Origin: Sphingomonadales bacterium
GTDB lineage: Bacteria; Bacteroidota; Bacteroidia; UBA7662
Direction of reading: 5' to 3'
Length of the DNA stretch: 9,788 nucleotides
Assembly (NCBI GenBank): GCA_016872225.1
Contig: VHAW01000062.1
Coordinates: 1-9,788 of the forward strand
The position numbers and the translations under genes were made by a program. The notes below the pieces were generated by a model, which worked only from the letters and a program-made list of their open reading frames with translations, was not told the DNA's origin and did not search any database. How positions within the stretch are numbered: position 1 is the stretch's first letter; the number at the start of each line of letters is the position of its first letter. Of the stretch, positions 1 through 5,942 are shown piece after piece.

Positions 1-834
1 GTGGCCATCATGGTAATTTGGATTCATTGGACCGGACAGCCCCTGTGGGAAGGTACCTCGAAGATTCCTTCACCGCTGGTGCAACGACCTCGAGCAAGTC
101 TATTTCTTTCCATGGCTGTCCTTTGGTTAGTGCATGCATACCGAGTGACCCCAAAATACCAGACAATACCTCTGATGGTTTTTTGCTTTTCGGGTTTGAT
201 TTGGATGGAAGGCCGCATTGGGCAGGTAGCCCTGGTGGTTGGGTTGGGTTGGATGGCTTGGCAGCAACGGCGTAATATTAGGCAGCGTTTAGCCATTATA
301 ACGGGCCTAGGCTTATTGGTTCTTGCAGCTTGGTTGGTTTCATCTTCTATTCGCAAACCTTTCCTTGAAGCCATCCAAGAGATCAGGGAATATCAAATGG
401 GCTACCCCAACTCGGAACCAGAATTTTCATCAATCGGTATGCGATTCACCTATTGGTCCACTTACATGGAAATCTTTGGTCAAAATCCATGGCTGGGGAT
501 AGGTAGCGGAGATCTTGATCAAGTTGCTAGGCCCTATTTTCAAAATCATCCTCACAAAATCCCTTTCAACAGGCCGCATAACCAGTGGCTAGAATTGGGG
601 GTCCATCAAGGTTTCCCCGCTATTCTCATCGCCATATTCGCCTGGATGCTATGGTGGACCAAGCGTCAAAATGAATACCAGCATCTTTGGGAAGCTTTAG
701 CTCTCATTTGGTTCCTAAGCACTTGGCTGGATTGCACATGGAGTACCCAAGCTGGCTTAAGCGCATTTATGGCTCTCAATCTTAGCTTGTTATCAAATGA
801 AGGTGATCCTAAGAAACCAGCTCTTTCGCCTTAA
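1..834 (+). CDS. O-antigen ligase/polymerase-like (Wzy_C family) membrane protein, 5' partial
   Basis: Probably an inner-membrane glycan ligase or polymerase of the WaaL/Wzy type, which transfers or polymerises lipid-linked O-antigen or capsule units on the periplasmic side. What is seen (numbering from base 1): hydrophobic segments near residues 34-48, 56-69, 74-88 and 97-113, then a long loop at about 115-203, then segments near 204-219 and 229-243 and a C-terminal one at about 250-264. The loop carries the family pattern: R148 in GMRFTYW, NPWLGIGSGD (162-171), and RPHNQWLELGVHQG (191-204). The frame is open to the window edge and family members usually have about 400 or more residues, so the GTG at base 1 is probably not the start and an N-terminal part lies outside. 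Its 3' end overlaps the convergent GGGP synthase gene by 26 bases. Ligase versus polymerase cannot be decided from sequence; there are no neighbouring glycosyltransferases in view. Confidence 0.75.
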   Translation: MAIMVIWIHWTGQPLWEGTSKIPSPLVQRPRASLFLSMAVLWLVHAYRVTPKYQTIPLMVFCFSGLIWMEGRIGQVALVVGLGWMAWQQRRNIRQRLAIITGLGLLVLAAWLVSSSIRKPFLEAIQEIREYQMGYPNSEPEFSSIGMRFTYWSTYMEIFGQNPWLGIGSGDLDQVARPYFQNHPHKIPFNRPHNQWLELGVHQGFPAILIAIFAWMLWWTKRQNEYQHLWEALALIWFLSTWLDCTWSTQAGLSAFMALNLSLLSNEGDPKKPALSP

Positions 835-1558
835 GCCTATGGGTAATTTCCAATATCAATTCAGGGTTTTGCTCGATGGTGGTCCCAATCACAATCCAAT
901 CGGCACCGGCTTGACGTAAGGCAATGATTTGTTCAGCATTGGAAATTCCCCCTCCTACGATTATGGGAAGGTCTATGGCTTCGCGAACAGCAGCCACCAT
1001 GATCGGCGAAACAGGGTTCAAAGCCCCAGAACCACAATCCAAATAAATGAGTTTAAGCCCCAACTGGGCTCCCGCTAAGGCCGTGATTGCCGCGATATCG
1101 GGTTTATCCCTCGGAATAGGTAATGTTTGGGTGATGTAATGAGCCGTAGTGGACTTACCCCCATCAATCAACAAATAACCGGTAGGAATAAGATCCAAAC
1201 CGGAATCCCTAAGCACGGAGGCGTAGGACACATGTTGGCCAATCAAATATTCCGGGTTGCGCCCTGAAATCAAGGAAAGCAGCAATAACCCATCTGCTTG
1301 AGATGAAATCTGCATCCCTGAGCCGGGAAACAAAACGATGGGTAACGAGGTTTTGGTACGGAGCTTCCCCAAAAATCGATTATAATCCGATGTAGTTTGT
1401 AAACTACTCCCCACCAAAAATCCGGCCCAACATTCGTCTAATTCAGTAGAACCAAAGACCTTCCAAAAGGTCTCCTGGCACCGATCAGGATCTAGCAAAA
1501 TCCAAAGAGGGGAATTCCCTTGATTCCTTTGGCAAAGATTAACTTTGGATTCGGACAT
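809..1558 (-). CDS. Geranylgeranylglyceryl phosphate synthase family protein (PcrB/GGGPS, group II)
   Basis: A TIM-barrel prenyltransferase that forms an ether bond between sn-glycerol-1-phosphate and a long prenyl diphosphate (geranylgeranyl in characterised group II enzymes). The 249 residues match the family length. Visible motifs in barrel order: LLDPDR (21-26, metal/diphosphate side), FLVGSSL (47-53), PIVLFPGS (73-80), ISGRNPEYLIG (97-107), PTGYLLIDGG (125-134), YLDCGSGA (172-179), PIIVGGGI (198-205, phosphate grip) and GADWIVIGT (218-226). The ATG is the only upstream choice, because an in-frame TGA lies three codons before it and the next Met is at residue 82. The start codon is 3 bases from the divergent start of the secreted-protein gene. 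A Bacteroidota-type promoter sits so close that the leader would be about 4 bases or absent. The gene ends 26 bases inside the convergent ligase-like gene. Family assignment is firm; prenyl chain length and the fate of the product are not visible. Confidence 0.93.
   Translation of the reverse strand: MSESKVNLCQRNQGNSPLWILLDPDRCQETFWKVFGSTELDECWAGFLVGSSLQTTSDYNRFLGKLRTKTSLPIVLFPGSGMQISSQADGLLLLSLISGRNPEYLIGQHVSYASVLRDSGLDLIPTGYLLIDGGKSTTAHYITQTLPIPRDKPDIAAITALAGAQLGLKLIYLDCGSGALNPVSPIMVAAVREAIDLPIIVGGGISNAEQIIALRQAGADWIVIGTTIEQNPELILEITHRLKAKELVS
1520..1547 (+). promoter_or_regulatory. Putative Bacteroidota promoter for the secreted-protein operon
   Basis: TTG (1520-1522), 17 bases, then TAACTTTG (1540-1547): a full match to TTG-N17-23-TAnnTTTG. 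The predicted start is near 1551, giving a leader of about 11 bases before the ATG at 1562. The element lies wholly inside the first 13 codons of the GGGPS gene on the other strand and faces the promoter at 1566-1595, so the two 5' ends would overlap by roughly a dozen bases. Motif evidence only. Confidence 0.45.
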
Positions 1559-1561
1559 GAT

Positions 1562-3103
1562 ATGTCAAATATACCTTTAGCCACGCGTTTTCAAAGCCAT
1601 TTGAAGCCAATTTCCTCTCATATTTGGTTCATCATCCTGTTGAATTTGGGGTTGGGTGAAGGACTAAGCCAGGCCCAGCCTTTGAGCCTAGGATGGCAGG
1701 GCTTACCTTCTACATATAGCGAGGCCAAACAATGGGACATCATCGGTCAAGCCGAAAAGGGTTTGTGGATCCTTTTAAACCGCAAACAGGAACAAAGACT
1801 GGAATACAGAAACCTCCGAATGCAGTTACAACAGACCATAACCCTTCCATCCTACCTCAATCAAAGTGATAAAATCGCATTGTTGAATACCGATTCAGGC
1901 ATGCACCTCTTATTCGATTTATTCAATCCATCCGCCGGTGAACATGGACTTTTTGTTTCAAGAATATCTAAAGACAGTAGCAAACCGGAACCAGCCCAAC
2001 TCATTTTTGAGACTTTGGAGAATGATGACAATAATTTGTTATATTATGACCTCCTCAAGGATTTAGACGGTAAAAATGGTTGGATTGTCCACCGTGCATG
2101 TTCGCCGAATCAATTGACCTTTAAATATCGAAGAATCAATGGTAGTTTAGAACAGAACAAAGCCTCAAACCTCGTGGTAAATGCTCAAACTCTTGGACTC
2201 AGTAACAAAATTGTATTTACTAAATGTTTGGCCTTAACTAAAATTCAAGACCATCAATTTGCCTTCTTGTTCCAATATAAGTCTTCGCCCAAAGATCGAA
2301 AAAAGACTTTCTGGGGCATTGGTTTTGCTAAAATGAACGAGCATCGGATTCATGCCATACCCCTTAACCGACATGGAATTGGCGAACAGTTTCTCTTTTT
2401 AAGTCCTTCCATGGACAAAGACACCCTCAGTGTTTACGGATATATTTTGGATGAAAGAAACCAATGGCCTTATGCCACCATCACCTACCGATTGAATTAC
2501 ACTCACCAGGACCACTCACCAGAATCGGTTTCTATTGTCAATGTTTTTGACCAGGAAATTGATCGTCGTTTGCTTAATCTGAAGAATAGCGAAGGCAACA
2601 TGAACAAAGTTGATGATTCCTATGCAAGTCTCCAAGTACACCTGGATCGAAGTGTAACACTTATTTGGAGAAGGCGATATAAATCCTCCGAAACAATGGT
2701 CCAATACAGCCAAGGAATACCCATGTACCGTGAATTAATTCGCCATCATGCCAATGACTGGATCATTACCCATCTGCGAGAAGACGGAACATCTGTCTGG
2801 AATCAAATTATCCCTATGAATTTGACCACCAATGATAGAACCCAACAATTAGACACCTATAGCATAGTCGTTGGTCAGGCCATGTTGTTAGTCGGTCACC
2901 AAAACATTAACAACAGAATTTCCCCATTTATCCTTCAAATCCTACCGAATGGCCATGCAATAAACCCGGATTTGGAAAATCGATTGAAAGGACAATCTCC
3001 CAAATGGGATGGCTTTTATCCCATTGACGCCAACAATTTGATTGTTCCTAGCCGGCAAAGTGGTCGTGACGGCCTGCTTTATTTACACTTTACCAAGCCA
3101 TGA
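1562..3103 (+). CDS. Secreted protein of unknown function (signal peptide, beta-rich)
   Basis: A 513-residue protein that I do not recognise. The N-terminus looks like a Sec signal peptide: basic residues to about 20, a hydrophobic run IWFIILLNLGLG (21-32), and a likely cleavage after SQA (36-38). There is no lipobox cysteine, so a periplasmic, surface or secreted soluble protein is inferred. The mature part shows alternating hydrophobic/polar stretches separated by turns rich in N, D and G, suggesting a mostly beta fold. Segments such as WIVHRACSPN, VTLIWRRRY and WIITHLREDGTSVW recall propeller-like repeats, but I cannot establish a repeat register. I chose the ATG at 1562; an in-frame TTG at 1520 would add 14 residues and fall within the predicted promoter. 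The stop overlaps the next start as ATGA, so translation is probably coupled to the DUF6427-like gene and the two may act together at the envelope. No T9SS sorting domain is evident at the C-terminus. Confidence 0.8.
   Translation: MSNIPLATRFQSHLKPISSHIWFIILLNLGLGEGLSQAQPLSLGWQGLPSTYSEAKQWDIIGQAEKGLWILLNRKQEQRLEYRNLRMQLQQTITLPSYLNQSDKIALLNTDSGMHLLFDLFNPSAGEHGLFVSRISKDSSKPEPAQLIFETLENDDNNLLYYDLLKDLDGKNGWIVHRACSPNQLTFKYRRINGSLEQNKASNLVVNAQTLGLSNKIVFTKCLALTKIQDHQFAFLFQYKSSPKDRKKTFWGIGFAKMNEHRIHAIPLNRHGIGEQFLFLSPSMDKDTLSVYGYILDERNQWPYATITYRLNYTHQDHSPESVSIVNVFDQEIDRRLLNLKNSEGNMNKVDDSYASLQVHLDRSVTLIWRRRYKSSETMVQYSQGIPMYRELIRHHANDWIITHLREDGTSVWNQIIPMNLTTNDRTQQLDTYSIVVGQAMLLVGHQNINNRISPFILQILPNGHAINPDLENRLKGQSPKWDGFYPIDANNLIVPSRQSGRDGLLYLHFTKP
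1566..1595 (-). promoter_or_regulatory. Putative Bacteroidota promoter for the GGGPS gene
   Basis: Read on the minus strand, TTTG (1595-1592) is followed after 18 bases by TATATTTG (1573-1566). This matches the known Bacteroidota primary sigma pattern TTG-N17-23-TAnnTTTG in every fixed position. If the last G is about -4, transcription would start near 1562, leaving about 4 bases before the ATG at 1558, so a nearly leaderless mRNA. The whole element lies inside codons 2-12 of the divergent secreted-protein gene. The motif is short, so a chance match remains possible. Confidence 0.5.
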
Positions 3104-4038
3104 TATCAAAATGGTTTTCCGGGACTATGACCCCGTGGAATTACGGGGTATCCATACTCATCGTGGCCACCGTACTTACCCTTACCCGCCTTTTGAAATC
3201 CGATCCAGGCTTCTGGCTTTTCCAAGACCAAACCGTAAGACCTTCTCTACCATTGTTTTTGGGAATTATTGGGTTGACTTTGTTCTCCTGGAGTTTACTG
3301 GACCAATACATGCTCCGTAACATCAAAAACAATACCGAGTACAGTCTCTTGTTTCCTTCATGGGTGATTTGGTTTATTTCATTTCACCAGCACAATTCAA
3401 CCATTTATGCACAATGTACCAATATGTTTTTGGTAATATTTAGTGGTTTATGGGTTTTATTTCAACACAAAGAATCCAAATTAATATTATTAGCCGCGGG
3501 TTTCTCCATTGGCATCGTAGCTTTGCAATATCCTGCTTTGAGCGTACTCGCATTGTTTGGTCTAAGTTCCCTTTGGATTTGGAACCCTAATCCCCTTCGC
3601 AATAGCTTAATTTGGATCCTTGGCTGCCTACTCCCTGTATACTATTGGATTGCTTATCACCAAATCACCTTTCACCATTTACCAGAATTACCTCGTTGGT
3701 TCGATCCCGAAATATGGCTCGTCAATTTACCTTCAAAACAAATTCCGTGGCATCTGATTTTGATCCTTGGCGCATCCATCCTAGGACTTATCCTACAATT
3801 TCCTTGGTTTGGCTCGCATTCTCGTATCCATCGCCTGCTCAATTTGCAGTGGATTTGGTTAGTTATATGCCTGTTACCAGTCTTGTTTTTTGAACCCGGT
3901 GACCCTTGGCGTATCCTTGCAGTGCTCTCCCCATGGGGCGCTTGGTGGATCAGTAATTTTTTGGAGTGGAAAGACGGGTTCTGGCTTCAAGACGCATTCC
4001 TCTTGCTTTGGCTGGTTTTGTTCATGTGGGGTCAATAA
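3100..4038 (+). CDS. Polytopic membrane protein, DUF6427-like
   Basis: A 312-residue integral membrane protein, rich in W, L, I and F, with about eight to ten predicted hydrophobic segments (roughly 14-30, 51-68, 83-95, 107-122, 127-141, 143-160, 168-186, 216-234, 249-264, 271-288, 297-311). The N-terminus (MISKWFSGTMTPWNYG) and the stretch at about 126-186, with GFSIGIVALQYPAL followed by LGCLLPVYYWIAY, resemble from memory the Bacteroidota-restricted DUF6427 family, whose length (about 300) also fits. The role of that family is unknown to me. The start overlaps the stop of the secreted-protein gene by 4 bases, with no Shine-Dalgarno sequence, which suggests translational coupling and a joint function. 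Its stop overlaps the ATG of a possible 34-codon ORF. It could instead be an unrelated polytopic protein; that it is a membrane protein is certain, the family name less so. Confidence 0.8.
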   Translation: MISKWFSGTMTPWNYGVSILIVATVLTLTRLLKSDPGFWLFQDQTVRPSLPLFLGIIGLTLFSWSLLDQYMLRNIKNNTEYSLLFPSWVIWFISFHQHNSTIYAQCTNMFLVIFSGLWVLFQHKESKLILLAAGFSIGIVALQYPALSVLALFGLSSLWIWNPNPLRNSLIWILGCLLPVYYWIAYHQITFHHLPELPRWFDPEIWLVNLPSKQIPWHLILILGASILGLILQFPWFGSHSRIHRLLNLQWIWLVICLLPVLFFEPGDPWRILAVLSPWGAWWISNFLEWKDGFWLQDAFLLLWLVLFMWGQ

Positions 4039-4142
4039 TGGACAGCTTCAAATTTTCCTCGTTAATTACATCTTTTAAAATCCTCCTGGTTACAGGACCT
4101 CCAAATCCCGTTACTTTGTATCGAAGAATACTACCCTCCTAA
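4038..4142 (+). CDS. Possible small ORF of 34 codons filling the gap before purQ
   Basis: The 114-base space between the DUF6427-like gene and purQ holds an ORF whose ATG overlaps the preceding stop (TAATG) and whose TAA ends 10 bases before the purQ start. The peptide begins MDSFKFSSLITSFKILLVTG and ends in YRRILPS: 34 residues, basic, with a short hydrophobic stretch around 16-20. I recognise no family. The overlap would allow re-initiation, and the peptide could act as a leader or merely carry ribosomes towards purQ. An open frame of this length arises by chance fairly often, so conservation would be needed to call it a gene. Confidence 0.3.
   Translation: MDSFKFSSLITSFKILLVTGPPNPVTLYRRILPS
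4084..4097 (+). repeat. Short inverted repeat upstream of purQ
   Basis: TCCTG (4084-4088), loop GTTA, CAGGA (4093-4097): a 5-base-pair stem with a 4-base loop in the DUF6427-like/purQ gap. No U-run follows, so it is not a convincing terminator; it may be chance. Downstream, TTACTTTG (4111-4118) is one base off the -7 consensus TAnnTTTG but lacks a TTG at the right distance, so a separate purQ promoter is not supported. Confidence 0.2.
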
Positions 4143-4152
4143 ACCATCAAAA

Positions 4153-4842
4153 ATGAAAGTAGGTATCGTTGTTTTTCCGGGATCCAATTGCGACATGGAT
4201 ACGCGCTTGGCCTTTGAAGAAGTCCTTGGGTTGCCAACCAAAATGCTTTGGCATAAAGAAACATTTATCGAGGACTGCGATATAGTGGTCCTACCTGGGG
4301 GGTTCAGCTATGGGGATTACCTTCGCTCCGGTGCTATTGCCCGCTTTGCTCCTTTGATGGAGGCCATCATAGCCCATGCCGCCAAAGGGGGATTTGTTCT
4401 CGGGATTTGTAATGGTTTCCAGATTCTGACCGAAGCCGGACTCTTGCCGGGGGCTTTGTTACGCAATACATCCCGTCTGTTTATTTCCAAGGATGTGTAT
4501 CTCAAACCTTGCAGCCGCAAAGCTGCCCTCTCCGGTTCTTTGGATCCTTTAACACCCCTGCTGATCCCCATTGCCCATGGTGAAGGGCGTTACCATATCG
4601 ATGAAGTTGGCCTTATGACTTTACAAGATCAGGATCGCATCATGTTTCGTTACTGTGATACCAAAGGACAGGTGGGAGGGGAGTCTAACCCCAACGGGTC
4701 TTTGGATGATATTGCCGGGATTTGCAGTACCAATGGCCGGGTCATGGGTTTGATGCCTCATCCGGAACGCGCAGTGAATTCTTTGTTAGGGCTTGAGGAT
4801 GGATTGGTGATGCTACGGGGGCTAGAGACCATACTCGTCTAA
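4153..4842 (+). CDS. purQ: Phosphoribosylformylglycinamidine synthase glutaminase subunit PurQ
   Basis: The class I glutamine amidotransferase subunit of FGAM synthase, the fourth step of de novo purine synthesis in the cytoplasm. It hydrolyses glutamine and channels ammonia to the PurL synthetase, with PurS bridging. The 229 residues are normal for free-standing PurQ. Visible: N-terminal VVFPGSNCD (6-14), oxyanion loop LPGGFSYGDYLRSGAIA (47-63), nucleophile Cys86 in GICNGFQ (84-90), IAHGEGRY (140-147), and catalytic His203 and Glu205 in MPHPER (201-206). All triad residues are present. The start fits the family's MKVGIVVFPG opening, and an A-rich run (CATCAAAA) replaces a Shine-Dalgarno sequence. 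It follows the DUF6427-like gene and a possible 34-codon ORF, so it may share their transcript. No purS or purL is in the window, and the downstream unit is convergent, 44 bases away. Confidence 0.97.
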   Translation: MKVGIVVFPGSNCDMDTRLAFEEVLGLPTKMLWHKETFIEDCDIVVLPGGFSYGDYLRSGAIARFAPLMEAIIAHAAKGGFVLGICNGFQILTEAGLLPGALLRNTSRLFISKDVYLKPCSRKAALSGSLDPLTPLLIPIAHGEGRYHIDEVGLMTLQDQDRIMFRYCDTKGQVGGESNPNGSLDDIAGICSTNGRVMGLMPHPERAVNSLLGLEDGLVMLRGLETILV

Positions 4843-4886
4843 GAAATACGACAATAAAACATTTCTTTAACCTATTGAACGAGGAC

Positions 4887-5915
4887 TTATTCCTTAAGGC
4901 CCCAATCCTTAAGGCGATCCCAAACCGCTTGGGACGGACTGATTTGACCCGTTCTAAGGTCTGATTCCAAATCCAAGTAGGTCCTTCTTGACTGAGACGA
5001 GGACCAATGTTCCAGCAACGCTTGATTGAGCATTCGCTGAAACGAAGACACCCGCTGATTGGCTCTTTTGTTCTTTATCCAATCGGGTAATTCAGGTAAG
5101 GCTTTCAAATCCTTCAAAGTAGACCAAAAATTTTCCCAGCCATATTCCTGAACAGAACTGATTGCCAAGCATGGAACTTTCCAGCCGGGCAAAGAATGCG
5201 GTGGAAACAAGGATAACGCGGACTGGTAATAACGCTGCGTTTCCAAAGCAGGTTCATATCCCTCGCTATCGGCCTTGTTGACTAAGACCATATCCGCCGC
5301 CTCTACAATGCCTCGCTTGATACCTTGCAAATCATCACCGGACCGACCCATCAAAAGCAATAGAGTCCAATCGACCAAATCCGAAACCGCAATTTCGTTC
5401 TGACCTACGCCAACAGTTTCAACGAGAACAGTATCGTATCCAGCTGCAAGACATAAGTCAATGGCTTCCTTGGTGGCCGCTGATGTACCGCCATGCGTAG
5501 AGCCGGATGGAGAAGGCCGTATATAGGCTTCATCGCGAGACGCAAGTTGATGCATCCGTGTTTTGTCGCCAAGGATACTGCCTCCACTCCGTACCGAAGA
5601 TGGATCGATGGCCAAAACCGCTACGCGATGACCGAGCTCCACCAACTGAACGCCCAACTTATCGATAAAAGTACTTTTGCCGACACCCGGCGGCCCGGTA
5701 ATGGCCATGGTCCACCCTGCTAATGTTTGATCGGAAGGCATATTCTTAGCACATTGTTGCAGATGTTTATCCACCAAAGTCATTAATTGTATGGCCACAA
5801 TCCGGTCTTGGTTTTTTCGACTTTCAACCAATGTTATGGATCTTGCGAGGGAGAGGCGATCGCCATGAATCAAACCATCAAAAAGATGATCAACATTCAA
5901 ATCCGGAGCGGTCAT
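4887..5915 (-). CDS. meaB: Methylmalonyl-CoA mutase-associated GTPase MeaB (ArgK/MMAA family)
   Basis: A G3E-family P-loop GTPase that acts as chaperone of adenosylcobalamin-dependent methylmalonyl-CoA mutase: it protects the enzyme from inactivation and gates B12 loading. The 342 residues are typical. Motifs in order: Walker A GPPGVGKST (74-82); AIDPSS (102-107); GSILGDKTRM (112-121, a family hallmark including the metal-binding Asp); RPSPSGSTHGG (133-143); ETVGVGQNE (166-174, Walker B/switch region); SGDDLQGIKRGI (192-203); and the guanine-specificity motif NKAD (213-216). The C-terminal helical part (about 280-342) is the dimerisation arm of the family. All nucleotide-binding motifs are intact. 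The gene lies 27 bases behind the mutase stop, in the same reading frame and with no stop in the nine intervening codons, so the two are surely co-transcribed. No Shine-Dalgarno sequence is seen, so coupling to mutase translation is plausible. Confidence 0.96.
   Translation of the reverse strand: MTAPDLNVDHLFDGLIHGDRLSLARSITLVESRKNQDRIVAIQLMTLVDKHLQQCAKNMPSDQTLAGWTMAITGPPGVGKSTFIDKLGVQLVELGHRVAVLAIDPSSVRSGGSILGDKTRMHQLASRDEAYIRPSPSGSTHGGTSAATKEAIDLCLAAGYDTVLVETVGVGQNEIAVSDLVDWTLLLLMGRSGDDLQGIKRGIVEAADMVLVNKADSEGYEPALETQRYYQSALSLFPPHSLPGWKVPCLAISSVQEYGWENFWSTLKDLKALPELPDWIKNKRANQRVSSFQRMLNQALLEHWSSSQSRRTYLDLESDLRTGQISPSQAVWDRLKDWGLKE
4892..4934. repeat. Two adjacent hairpin-capable inverted repeats at the 3' end of meaB
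   Basis: The palindrome CCTTAAGG occurs twice (4892-4899 and 4907-4914), which can fold into an 8-base-pair stem with a 7-base loop on either strand. Next to it TCCCAA (4918-4923) pairs with TTGGGA (4929-4934) around ACCGC. Both lie in the last codons of meaB, where the first encodes the repeated Leu-Lys of LKDWGLKE, just past the convergent end of purQ. There is no T-run after either stem in either direction, so a classical intrinsic terminator is not shown; they could impede read-through from purQ or simply reflect codon choice. Confidence 0.3.
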
Positions 5916-5942
5916 GATAGTTAAGGCTACCTTAATCTCTGT

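Noticed and set aside
24..374. 116-codon minus-strand frame opposite the O-antigen ligase-like gene
   Set aside because: The plus frame has membrane segments and Wzy_C motifs; the minus frame is rich in Arg and Cys, as expected of a complement artefact.
1520..1561. TTG start at 1520 for the secreted-protein gene
   Set aside because: It would add 14 residues in front of an already good signal peptide starting at the ATG at 1562, and its TTG is part of the predicted promoter.
4111..4118. TTACTTTG as the -7 element of a separate purQ promoter
   Set aside because: One fixed base is wrong and there is no TTG 17-23 bases upstream.
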